Below, piece after piece: positions 1 through 11,300 of a stretch of DNA of 64,000 nucleotides. A program made the position numbers and the translations under genes. The notes below the pieces were generated by a model that worked only from the letters and a program-made list of their open reading frames with translations, searched no databases and was not told the origin of the DNA. The stretch is from Diploscapter coronatus. Lineage: Eukaryota > Nematoda > Chromadorea > Rhabditida > Rhabditidae. The stretch lies in NCBI GenBank assembly GCA_964036155.1, contig OZ038422.1, forward strand, positions 9,757,201-9,821,200. Reading direction: 5' to 3'. Positions within the stretch are counted from its first letter, which is position 1. Each line of letters opens with the position of its first letter.

Positions 1-10
1 TCTTCAATAA

Positions 11-347
<337 letters not shown>

Positions 348-1244
348 ATCAGGGCGCGGTATTTATTTTTCTTCCTGGAATATTTCAAAATTCAAAAAGA
401 ACTCCCGAAAACCCTTACGGTAAAAGCTAATGAGACGATAGACCTGAACATGCAAAAGAGTCCTTTATGATTTAGCCTGTACCATAAGTATCAGGATTTC
501 TAAAAATTATACTATTTGAAAATCTCACCAATCATTTCCTTGTTACTAATTTATTTCATTCATCGGTACTTCAAAGTTACACTTTTCCTTGTTTTTGTTT
601 TTCTCCTTTTCGTTCGTGAAATAAATATTCGGTCTCGGAAATCTGAATTTTATAGTTATGAATAGGGTCCTCGTCGAGCTCCACCCCTTTGCAAAAATAT
701 GTTCATTTCGAGCAACGGATTTTTGTGATTATTTCGGCTAGGAAAATTTATAATTTTATTTTTTCCTTTTCACAGAAGTCTTATTTACAACCCCGATGAT
801 ATCTGCGCAAAAATTATCTAGAATATCAGTTCGCCAGATCTACTTAGGGATCCTAGCCATAGTGTTAATATTAGATTTGTTTGCTGAAGATCTCCACATG
901 TAAAAATGCTTCTTTCTAATTTTTTAAGTTTCAAGTTCGCATTTTTTTTGTAAGGAATCGAAAATCGTCAATAGTAGTTATGCATGACTACTTGCTTGAG
1001 ATGTGGAGATAGCACCACTAAGCCTAACACATTTGACTAATCCAACTGTCTTTGAAAGCACTCGCACTTGGGAGATCACATTTGTCTATCTCTGCTCTCT
1101 ATTAATTCAATTTGACATTTTATCGATTTTTCTTTTCGAAATTTATTCCACTCATTTCCCGTGAGTAAATTCAGTCTTTATTCATCGTTCTGAATTTACC
1201 TTCATGCAATTCTAGATTCTGAATAACTTGTTTATACTTCGAAA
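348..1244. other. Intergenic region between the NUDT21 3' end and the first F-box-like gene
   Basis: About 900 bp of AT-rich sequence with no supported exon on either strand. It holds the 3' UTR of the upstream gene and presumably the promoter of the F-box-like gene that starts at 1245. I see no convincing repeat or RNA gene in it. Confidence 0.6.
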
Positions 1245-3745
1245 ATGCTTGAAAGCCTATCTCTACCAGCCGAGTTGATCCTCGAGACGTGCAAATACCT
1301 GCCGAATGACGATTTGGAGAAGCTGGCCTGGGCAAATCGGCAGATGATGCGAATTGTCAAGCGAAGCTTTCCAATAGCCGTCAAAGAACGCGTCACATTG
1401 GATTTTCTGAGAATCGATCCATTCACCGATCACAACCCTGAAGTAAGTAGTCTTGTCTTCATCTCAAGCCAGAAGTATGACGGTATTCGACTTTATAAAG
1501 CTGAGTCGTTATTCGAAACAATTGGGGTCGAAATAAAATCTCACTGTATTTTAGATACAATTTGAGGAATTTTCGACCAACTCAAAAACCGTGAAACATC
1601 GAAAGAATATGAGAAAAGATTGTATCCTTTATTTCCCTATCCTATTTCTTCTATGTATTGTGTCATTGTGTCATACGGTTTACAGCACATCTTAATTTCA
1701 TTACCATAAAGCTGTTTAGGGTTCGTTTTCAATTATCGTCCAAATTGAAAGACTCGCTTGGCCGTTGCCTGATTCCAGCATCGAACATTACACTCACATC
1801 AGAGTGCACATTCGAAACAAAAGAGATCGACGAAGGTTCAAGGATATCGACATGCGAACCTGCTTAGCATTTCACAAGTTCCTGAAAACAGGTGAATTCT
1901 ACGGCAATTTGTAACTGATGAGACCGATGAATAGGAATAAGGAAAGTAGGGAACAATTGCGTGGGGAAAGATCGACATCATGGACTCGTCATCTCATCAT
2001 TTACGAGTTTCCAAATTCTACTCAACGAATTTTGCAAAAAGTTTGTACGCAAAAGATCTTCGTTAATGGACATGCTCGAGTGTCACTGTTATCGCATAAT
2101 TCAGACGCGAAGAATCGTTCTGACGACCGCATTCATTTTCGCCAGTCTTGGTCCCAATTCGCAGCTATCAAAGGACTGCGCTCGAATGACCCAGATGACA
2201 TTGTCTATGGACCAAGTGTCGAGTTGAATTGGCTGCTTGCGACTACATACATTCAGAGGATAGTCATTGTAAGTTAGATACGCGGCGAGTCATAATTCTT
2301 GTGAAACATCACGATATCTCTACCCGATTTTAAATGTGCTCCGGAAATCTCATATAATTTTGACATAAAATGTGATCAGAAAGGGAAATCTCAACAACAA
2401 CATAACTCGATATGATGAAATTTTCAAATGTTTCTTTGGATTTTTCTCCAACCTGCATTTGCCTATTTTAGTCCGGATGCGATCGAAAACAGTTTTGGAG
2501 ATTTATCGATACCCTGGACTCGTCACATGGAACCATCGTTCGAAAGGAAATCTGGTGCAGCAACATGGCTTTAAAGTTGGAAGATAAAGACCGAATCTTG
2601 AAATCATCATTTTTAGCGCAAGATGGTAATCTAGAGTGACATATTTTGCTTACCAAATGGTTTACGTGTATTTAGGGTTTGACAAAATCGCGATCAGGAC
2701 TGTACCGCCAAACAGTATGGAATTATTGCGTCTGCCTCTCTTTGAATCGGTGGTAATTATGTCTCACATGAACTTCTTAGAAGGTTCACTGATTTTTGCG
2801 ATGACATAACGTAAATTGATAAGAAAATCAGTGAATATTCCACCAAACTTTTGGATGCAAAAATTTAGGAATTGGAACTTGCTTGCCTTCCCTACGATCA
2901 ATCGACATCCTTGGCACTCGCCACAGCCAAGGACATCATCGTTTGCACGGGTGAACTGGACCTCAACGGATTCATTATGGTATAAGTTTCATTTTAGCGC
3001 TTGGGATGGCGAGAAATCATACGAGATAGAGCGCATTTTGCATATGCATAATCCGCCTTCAAACTGCACACTAGCTTAATCAGAAAAGTCAAATTCCAAA
3101 CTTGCGAGTCAGTATATTTCAAATGATAATTCTCGTGTTGCAGAACTTCCTTCAAGAAGCCCCGAAGATCACGAAGTGGAGGTTCCAGTCATTCACATTC
3201 GCCCCCGCTTTTGTACTCCGAACTCCACTCGAGAAACTCCTCGACATGCACGCAGATCTCAGCTGGACTGTTCATCCGAACCAATATCTTGGAGGAAGAA
3301 TGTAAGTCATAACTCATTGCACCATTTGGAAACCGAGTCGAAAAATAATTGGAAGAAACAAACCATCTATATTTAGGATGAAATTAAATTATGGCTCTGA
3401 AAAGTTAAGAGGAATCCTGTATTCCATCTCTAATTCATATAAACATACATCCAGTTTCCAAACAAAATTTTATAATTGCAAAATATCGGATGCCTAGACA
3501 ATAGAGTATTCTTATTCTGGTTTTTTTCAAGTCTCTATTTTGTTGCCCAACTGATAAAAATTGATTAATAATTTTTAAACCGGAAATTCAACCAACCCTG
3601 AGTAAATGTACCGATTCTTGGTAGCGAAAGAAAGACTCAAACTCAATTTAGGTATACAATCCATCGCGAAGGGAGAGGATCGTGGATCTTCTCCATTACG
3701 TTCAAAGGAGAAAAGCACTTCTTCATGACGATTGAAAGTATTTAA
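1245..3745 (+). CDS. F-box-like protein, paralogue 1 (possibly disabled)
   Basis: The first exon (1245-1442) encodes an N-terminal F-box-like motif, with LPAELILETCKYLPNDDL near residues 7-24. F-box motifs bind SKP1 and recruit substrates to SCF ubiquitin ligases. The rest is a divergent C-terminal region shared with the neighbouring gene at 4106. Exons supported by phase and by alignment to that neighbour are 1245-1442, 1720-1891, two segments between about 1950 and 2268, 2472-2625, 2676-2752, 2869-2979, 3144-3301 and 3652-3745. Intron positions and phases match the neighbour at nearly every junction. The exception is the link between exon 2, which ends in phase 1 at 1891, and exon 3. Every AG acceptor before 1971 either shifts the frame or brings in a stop codon. 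This may be a pseudogene, an unusual splice or a sequencing error. Substrate unknown. Confidence 0.7.
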
Positions 3746-4105
3746 CTGTGATGGTTCATTTTCTCATGTTTTTCAAGTTTTGTCATTTTCATAATAAACA
3801 TTTTTTTGCGAGAAGGCGTTTCATTTCATTTTCAGTTCACCGAAATAATATCGAAAACACTATCTGCGTTCTGGTTTGTTATTCTAAATTCGAAAACATG
3901 CAATTAGTTATCAAGTAGATTTCATTTTTACTGTCAAAATTTTATATCTGAAAGAAAACTAAATTGTTCTTTTTATCTTTGATGCTTTGCAAAAGAGCGC
4001 GAAAAGTGTCCATTACATATTGATTTATTTGAACGTGCATGCAGTTATTTGTCCTTTTTCATTCTCTTCAAAACTTGTTGGTATTTATGGAATATTCAGG
4101 AAAAA

Positions 4106-6128
4106 ATGATCTCAAGTCTGCCTGTCGAGCTAATTTTATCGTGTTGCCAATATCTTCCTTACACCGACATAGAACAGCTAGCTTTGACGGAGCGGCGTCT
4201 TCTGCATATCATCAAAAAATACCTTCCTTTGGACTTGACACCGAGGATTTCAGTCAACACTTTCAAAATACAACCTTTTGATAAGGTGTGTAATGTTTTT
4301 TTTACAGAATTATTCAGGTTTCAAAAATTTGCGCAAGTTTAAATTAACGCAGGATTTAGTGGAAGAAATTTACTTTGCACTTTCTGTTTTTTAATCTTTT
4401 GAAAAGAAGACGAGAATATAAAAGATCCATCCTAAAACGATATATTTTAGACGGACTATTCAGTTCATATCGAGCCTTTGAAGATTGGTTCTGGAAATCC
4501 CGCTAAAATAGTCGATTTTAAAGTTTATGTCGAGCAATATGATAAAAGACGAGTCTCTGAAGTTCCAAATAACAAGGCATATTCAATACTGTGCAAATTT
4601 ATTAGCAAACAATATCAGCGTAAGTTCAAATAGAAATAATATTGTCCATTTATAGAGTGCAAATGGTTTTTTTCAAGTTTGATCTCAGCGAGCCTTGAAA
4701 CTTGTGGAAATATTATGAAACCCTTCAAATACTCGAATTCCGTTTTAAAGTCTAACCAAAATTTCCGTCATTCTCAGGGATACGGGTCAAAAAATTCGTT
4801 TACATTTAAAAAAAAAATCATAATTTGTACATATTCAAATTTGAGCGTTTGCGCCCTCTACCCATATATGGAATTTAGGTACAAATAAAAATAAACCCAT
4901 GAAGTCGTCGGATTTATTACCTTGGGACATGCATGTCGCAAAATATCGTACAGAAATGGGATGGACCACAAGAAGGAATAATAAGCTTCTATTGGGGCTG
5001 CATCAAGTTATTTCAAGAACAAGTATCAAGGAGCACGTTTGCATCATCAGCACAAGGGTAATTGCTATTTATTAACGCTCGAATATTTTCGAGAATATTT
5101 ATTCTTATTTTCTGAAAATGCTTTATTTGGTGATATATTTCTTACAATTTAATTGCTTTTATTGTTTAGAGAAACGCCGTGGACCGTGATAAATTCTGGT
5201 CAATTGTCGATGTTTTTGATAATTCGAGAAACAATGCGAAGCTTAAGAGGTTTCACCTACCTGAACTATTATTGAAACCTGAAGATGAGCAAAAATGGGA
5301 GAAGTCGATATTCCTGATTGATGGTAATGAATATTATTTTAAGCGATTTTTTCAAGAAAATATTATTTCCAGGAATCGAATCGTTTGAAATGAAAGCCCC
5401 ACCCTTCACGATTAAATTACTGCAGAATATGAATTATCGCAATACGGTAAGGTGTTCATATTAAAAGAAAATCTATTTCTATTTGAATTTATCTTTAGGC
5501 TTGGAACTTGATCGATCTGGATCAGAAGCAGTTTTCAATGATTCCATACACGATGGCTCGCAAAATAATAATTATCAGAGGCTCTGTTTCTATTAAGGAA
5601 TTTTTAACAGTAAGAACAAAAATTTGTTAGGGACTTTATCTAAAAAGTCAGATTTAGAATTTCATTCTGGCAAAGCCGATTTTGTATTCGTGGAAATTTT
5701 TCTATGTCGACATTCTGGATGAAATGTGGGCTTGGGACATAGTTGAAGAATTACTGAATGAATCCGAAAATGTCAAATGGTCGCTGAAAGGATCACATGC
5801 GAGAATGAGAATGTAGGCAATATTTTTAATTCGAATATTTCCTCTCAATATTCTGTAATTTATTACGAATGAGCACTTTTCACATTTTATTCATGAGTTA
5901 ATTTTCACTATGTTAACAGAAAGTGTCTGAAAATGATTGCATCTGTATTGAAATAAATTGTTTAGATACGAAATTCAATGCCCAAATCGACAAAAACTCA
6001 GCTTCCGAATAGGACATTTCAACGACGACATGAATAAATTTAATTTCGATTTTACTATCGCTTCGAAAGAACCTCAATTTTGTGATAGCTCAATCGACAT
6101 ACCCAATCTGTTAATAAATAAACCATGA
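4106..6128 (+). CDS. F-box-like protein, paralogue 2
   Basis: Eight exons splice cleanly into a 394-residue protein: 4106-4285, 4451-4619, 4879-5057, 5170-5323, 5373-5446, 5499-5609, 5658-5812 and 5966-6128. The N-terminus carries an F-box-like motif (LPVELILSCCQYLPYTDIEQ begins at residue 5), suggesting an SCF ubiquitin-ligase adaptor. The remainder has no domain I recognise by name but matches the upstream paralogue, for example DRDKFWSIVDVFD here against DRKQFWRFIDTLD there. I chose the ATG at 4106 because it places the F-box at the same distance from the start as in the paralogue; an upstream in-frame extension to 4049 is possible. Nearly all acceptors are TTTAG rather than CAG. Nematodes often expand F-box families by tandem duplication, which fits this pair. 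Target protein unknown. Confidence 0.8.
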
Positions 6129-6476
6129 AAATACATTTATTTTTGATAGACTCAGTTGCATATTTATGAGAGAAAATCAGTTTTTTTTCTTGCAATGATT
6201 AATAAACTATAAATGTGCGAAATTCCTTTATTAGTATTATAATATCCAAAATTTTTATTTTTACAATATTTTACCATCCAATACGTGTAAAACAACAAGA
6301 AATAATCATAAAACTAGAACGCCACCTAATGCACCATTTCATGTCTAGTCTATCCACTCAATAACCAGTTCTGTCAGCTATAGTAATTCAAGTAGTTGAT
6401 AAGAGATTAGGCTTTTGAAAATAGCTAATCTGCTTAAGAAATTGTGATAGAAGAGTGAGAAGAGATTGTTATCAAC

Positions 6477-6624
6477 CGGGTCCATAGCGTTATTCACCAC
6501 AAATTTAGGTGAATAACGCTACGGTTTGGTGAATAACGCTCGCCCCCCAGAAAATAATATTTGATTTTTAGGGGGGGCGTGCGTTGCGCACCAAGGATTT
6601 TTGGTGCGCAACGCTACGTACCCG
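6477..6624. repeat. Nested palindromic element with imperfect terminal inverted repeats (MITE-like)
   Basis: The ends are imperfect inverted repeats of about 22 bp (6477-6498 against 6603-6624). Inside lie two near-perfect hairpins: TAGCGTTATTCACC at 6485-6498 pairs exactly with 6508-6521 across a 9 nt loop, and GCGTTGCGCACCAA at 6581-6594 pairs exactly with 6601-6614 across 6 nt. A third copy of GGTGAATAACGCT is at 6528-6540, and C-run and G-run blocks (about 6541-6548 and 6571-6579) also pair. It looks like a small non-autonomous DNA transposon or a structured repeat. No coding capacity. Confidence 0.7.
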
Positions 6625-6632
6625 ATTTTTAG

Positions 6633-6874
6633 TCTCGCACTTCGCAGCGAATGAAGCAGTGCTTGAGGCAGCGACGCCCTCCCTCTATGCCTTCCTCAAC
6701 GCGACTGACGGACTCTGGTACGAATCGAGTGGTTCCGATTCAATGCAGATGCTTTGTCAGGTTGGCCAATTCAACTTGCACCACTAATCTTCACATTATT
6801 TTCTGGGTTTTAGCTGGAAATCCCCGAGCCACCGCGATCATAAAAATTGACCCTAACCAGAAGTGGGCTAATCC
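6633..6874 (+). CDS. Unrecognised two-exon coding-like fragment
   Basis: Two segments read as spliced coding sequence: 6633-6755, preceded by TTTTTAG, and 6814-6874, preceded by TTTTAG and followed by GTAAGT. They join in phase and encode a stretch including PSLYAFLNATDGLWYESSG and ATAIIKIDPNQKWANP. The stretch is clearly richer in G and C than the surrounding DNA, as exons here usually are. I find no start, no further exons and no family. It abuts the palindromic element at 6477-6624, so it could be a gene remnant, sequence carried by a mobile element, or part of an uncharted gene. Confidence 0.3.
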
Positions 6875-8308
6875 GTAAGTCATTCTATGGTTCCCAAATT
6901 ACTGCATATTAAATGACACAATTTTACTTTTTACTCCACTCATAAAGTTATATTTAAACCTCTTTCAAATGTATAAATTTGGACAATTCCTCGAAAAATA
7001 TAGTGCGATAGTTATAATAGTATAAAAATGCACGAGATAGTATCGTGAAAATTATCAATATAACCAAGAATAATAATGAAAGGCTCAGTTATCGTTCCCC
7101 CATTGACAGTCTTATCATTGACTTTTACTTGCGGTATGAAATATATTGAATTTTATGATAGCTTCAAAAATTGATAATCTATAAATACGTCAGATGGTAT
7201 TATAGTAATTGTTATTATTTATTCTTAAAATAAAATGATTCCTTCCTAAGTTTCAAATCTAGCTTTTATACTATCTGAAAATATTAATTTAATTTATACA
7301 ATGTTAAAAATATGTAATTTATCGTACACAAACCAAAAATCTTGATAAGATTCATGGCTGGGAAACAGCGATTGTTAGTCTTTTGAGGATAACGGAAAAG
7401 TTAAATTTAAGTTTGGAATTGGATATTGTTCATAATCATAGCGATGTATCTCGATTTAGCATGTATCTGGACGTTTATGTTGAAGGATTTCTTTCGAATA
7501 AATTTTTGAAATATAAAAATATTTTCGAATGATAAAATAGCGATAATCTCATATCAATGATATTTGACACCGAAATGTCAAATTTTACTCGATAGTTTTG
7601 CGTCGTGAAAATAATGACCCTGTGTGTGAAATGGAATGACAAAATAATCATCAATAATACATCGCTCTGGGAGATGATGCGTAGAATCAACGATAATCAA
7701 TTTTACTCTGTCATAATATCGGCATATCATCACTTTGATTATCATTTCTGCAGAAGAATAATTATTGTCGTTAATCTTCACATCTCCGACCTTCATCATT
7801 ATTGAATTTTCGTTCAATGACTTCAGTGATTTTCAGAGTTTTATTAATGTTTGCATTTCACTAGTAACACTTTTAATTTTTGATAGTCCCAATTTTCTAT
7901 CCCTATATCGATTTTTCAAATCATATTGTCTAAAACTTTGTAATGTTCTTGCAAAAAATCTTTCCCCTTCGATCAACCAAAGATTTGCATATCAATGACT
8001 CAACACCGAGAGAATACCCGATGGTTATCGTTGAATTTCGTCGAGAATTTTCCCGATTAACCCCACCCTCATGAGTGATTTCAGCATTCGAAAACTCGTT
8101 GATAGATTTTGAATACATTGACCAGGTTTTGATCAATTTTTGTTGGATAATTTAAAATTTTTGATGAAAAGAACCTACTATACTGTAGAATATCATCGCA
8201 ATTTTTCATGTTTTTTCTCTTGTGTTGAAATGTTTCGATTTTTAAAATTATTCAGAGAATAAGAAAGGAGAGATGGAAGTGATTGATTTTTATGCATAAA
8301 TTCGATCG
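6875..8308. other. AT-rich intergenic region upstream of the TRPM gene
   Basis: About 1.4 kb of AT-rich sequence with short reading frames on both strands but no splice-supported exon. It presumably contains the promoter of the TRPM gene that starts at 8309. I identified no RNA gene or well-formed repeat here. Confidence 0.5.
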
Positions 8309-11300
8309 ATGAAATCAGTATCGTCGACGGACCGTCTGACGGAGGACCACGATGAAATTCACAGTCCCTCGCAGTGCGCCGATTCGCACTACGAGCTGAA
8401 TGAAGAGGACGAGGAAGGGGAGAGGAGTCAGAGGTAGGTTTACGAGTGATTTTCTTTTAATTTTGGAAAAGATCAGGTTTAACTGGTGGCTTTATAGAAT
8501 TTTATTTTATTCGGAGATTTTTTCTATGAATTTTAAAATAATTTTCAGAACCCTCTCCTTCCTGCACAATCTGCATGCTCCAAGAAATTCAGTCTGCGGC
8601 ACACGAAACAGCATCACCTCCCTGAAGTCGAATGACTTCGCGAGAAAGACGTCGAAACTTACGGAGAATCCAAAACTGTTTGCGAACACACTGGTAATTC
8701 GAATTTTCAATGAGTCGTTCTTGTTCTGAACTTTAGTCGGAGCGTCTCAACGTACCGTGGATCGAGCATACGTTCGAGATGAGAGAGTGCATAAAATTCA
8801 TCGCGGAAGAAAGGAATCCGGAAAAGTAAGTAGACGTTTCAATTGTCAACATGATTACGATAAAATCTTTTCTGACGAACTATTTTGCTCCAAAGTTTCA
8901 TGTCTCTATCCTAAACAGGGCCTAGCTAGTCACATCGTGGGTCAAGGAAATTATCCTCCGACGTGTCTTATGAAGGACAGCTCACTTGAGCTTTCTGAAC
9001 CCACTTTTGTCAGTTTCCTAAAGAAGTATTTTCCCTTCTTCAGGTGCGGTTGCGGAGCGTTTCTCTCGGGTCATAGTCACCTGGCTCAGTCGAGGTTCTA
9101 CGTCTACAACGATGCGAATAAAGACGACGATGAGAGATGGACTATTTCTAGACATACACAGACTGCGCCGACGAATGCTTTTGGGACTCTTGTCTTTCAG
9201 GCATTCATGATGATTTTCCACGAAAAGTTATGAATGTCTTTTATTAGGGAGGAACTCACTCTCACAAAGCCCACTACGTCCGTCTGGCGTATGATTCCGA
9301 CCCGAATGATATTCTCTACCTGATGGAGCACGTCTGGGGTCTGTCGCCTCCGAGACTCGTCATCACGGTGCATGGAGGAATGTCGAATTTCGAGTAAGCT
9401 TATAAAACAACGGGTTTGCAAGGAGTCAGATTTGCCATGATTTTGAGCAATTTCTGTTCCGTTTTCTAAAATTTTATGGATGAAAAATCTTTCGCCCCTC
9501 TTTCTTCAGCAAAATTTGAAATCATTTGACAGTTTCCTTCAGAGTGCAGGCCAAACTAGGACAGCTATTCCGAGAAGGCATCCTGAAAGCTGCGCAGACG
9601 ACCGGAGCTTGGATTATCACAAGTGGGCTTGACTCCGGAGTGGTCAGACAAGTAGCTTTGGCTATGGATGAAGCGGGAATATCTGCTAGGCAAGAGTTTC
9701 TCCGAAAAATCATGGAATAAACAAGTTCCTGCAGAATGCGTTCGAAAATCACGACAATCGGCATAGCACCGTGGGGAGTGATCAAGAGGAAGGAGAGAAT
9801 GGTAAGTTGATTTAACACCGTTCGAAGATTTCCCTTTCATTAATTGTTCTAACATGATGAGGGGTCAATCATATGGGTCTATGATCTAAAACTTCGATAA
9901 ATGAATTTGAAAATTTTAGCTAGGTCATGACATCAATGTGATGTACGACGTGGAAGCGTTCGGCAGTGGAGTGGGCATTTTGAACGACAGACACTCGTTC
10001 TTCCTTCTGGCTGACAATGGAACTCAAAGGAGGTACGGATTTTTAGGACATTTTGAAAGCTATCTTATGAACGATTTATTACACAATAAATAGACTAACT
10101 ATTAAATAACGATTTGTAATAATTTTGGTTATATGTAAAAATCGCTGATAATTTGTCCTGTCTGATAAATAGGATATTTTTCAATTTGGATACTTTGTTA
10201 TCCATAATTAAGGGTATAGGGTGAGATCTTTTTTCCCATACTGTTTCGTAGGTAACAAAGTAACAAATTATCCATCAACGATTTCAGATATGGGGCTGAC
10301 ATTCACTTGCGTCAAAATTTGGAGAATTACTTGGCAACACAGGGAATTCGTGGGAGAAAAGTAGAAAATTCAAAGCAAAATGGATGAAGATGGGCTAATC
10401 TTTAGGTACCGGTAGTCTGCACAGTCATGGAAGGCGGTGCTACGACTTTGAAGGCCGTGTATGAATACGTTGTCGAGTAGGAGATTCCGGATAAGCGTTG
10501 GGCAGATATTTCTTCTTCTTCATACATTTATCCGATTACTTTTAGTCATATCAATCCAAGCTTATTCTGAACCGAAATTTTATCCCGAGAAAAGAAATTC
10601 AGAGACCCTTTGATTCCGACGATCGTGTGTGATGGGAGTGGTAGAGCTGCAGACATTTTATCATTTGCAGTGAGATACATTAATTCAGATGGGTATAATT
10701 TTACAAAAAAAAGGATTTTTTAATCTGAAAATTCAGCACCTTCGCAATAGAAGTCGAAGAGCAACTGAATTCCCTGATCAAAATGGTGTTTCCTCTGAAG
10801 AACGCGAGGAAGATCTACAACATGGTCACGAAGTGCGCCGCGAGGAACGATTTGGTATTTCCTGAAGACGTTTAAGGGACTAAAATAAAAATTTAGCTCC
10901 GAATTTACCGGTACGGTGAAGACACGCGAGAACAGGTCGACAATGTCATCTTGACGGCTGTGCTGGAGAAGCAGAACTTGTCACCGCCAGAACAAGTCGG
11001 AATTTTTTACATTTAATATAAGCTTGACACCATTGAAAATTTTAGCTAGCATTAACACTTTCATGGAACCGTGTTGATGTCGCCAGAAGAAGTTTATTCT
11101 CTCATGGACGACGATGGCCTCAACATATTCTGCATTCGGCGATGAAGGAAGCGTTGAGACTTAATCGAGTAAGTTCGACATTTTTCTCTGAATGAAGATG
11201 ATGCTCTAGGTCGAGTTCGTCGAATGCCTCCTGGAAAATGGCGTCAACATGAAGTATTTCTTGACACTACAGACTCTGGAGCAGCTGTACAATATGGTAA

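Noticed and set aside
7475..8136. Several overlapping frames of 65-80 codons on both strands
   Set aside because: AT-rich intergenic sequence; no splice support, no motif, and composition unlike the neighbouring exons.
9526..9720. TRPM frame ending at the TAA at 9718
   Set aside because: A short intron removes this stop; after it the frame resumes with the conserved TIGIAPWGV motif.
9522..9855. Two minus-strand reading frames of about 97 codons
   Set aside because: They lie opposite the TRPM exon encoding GAWIITSGLDSGVV and have no independent support.
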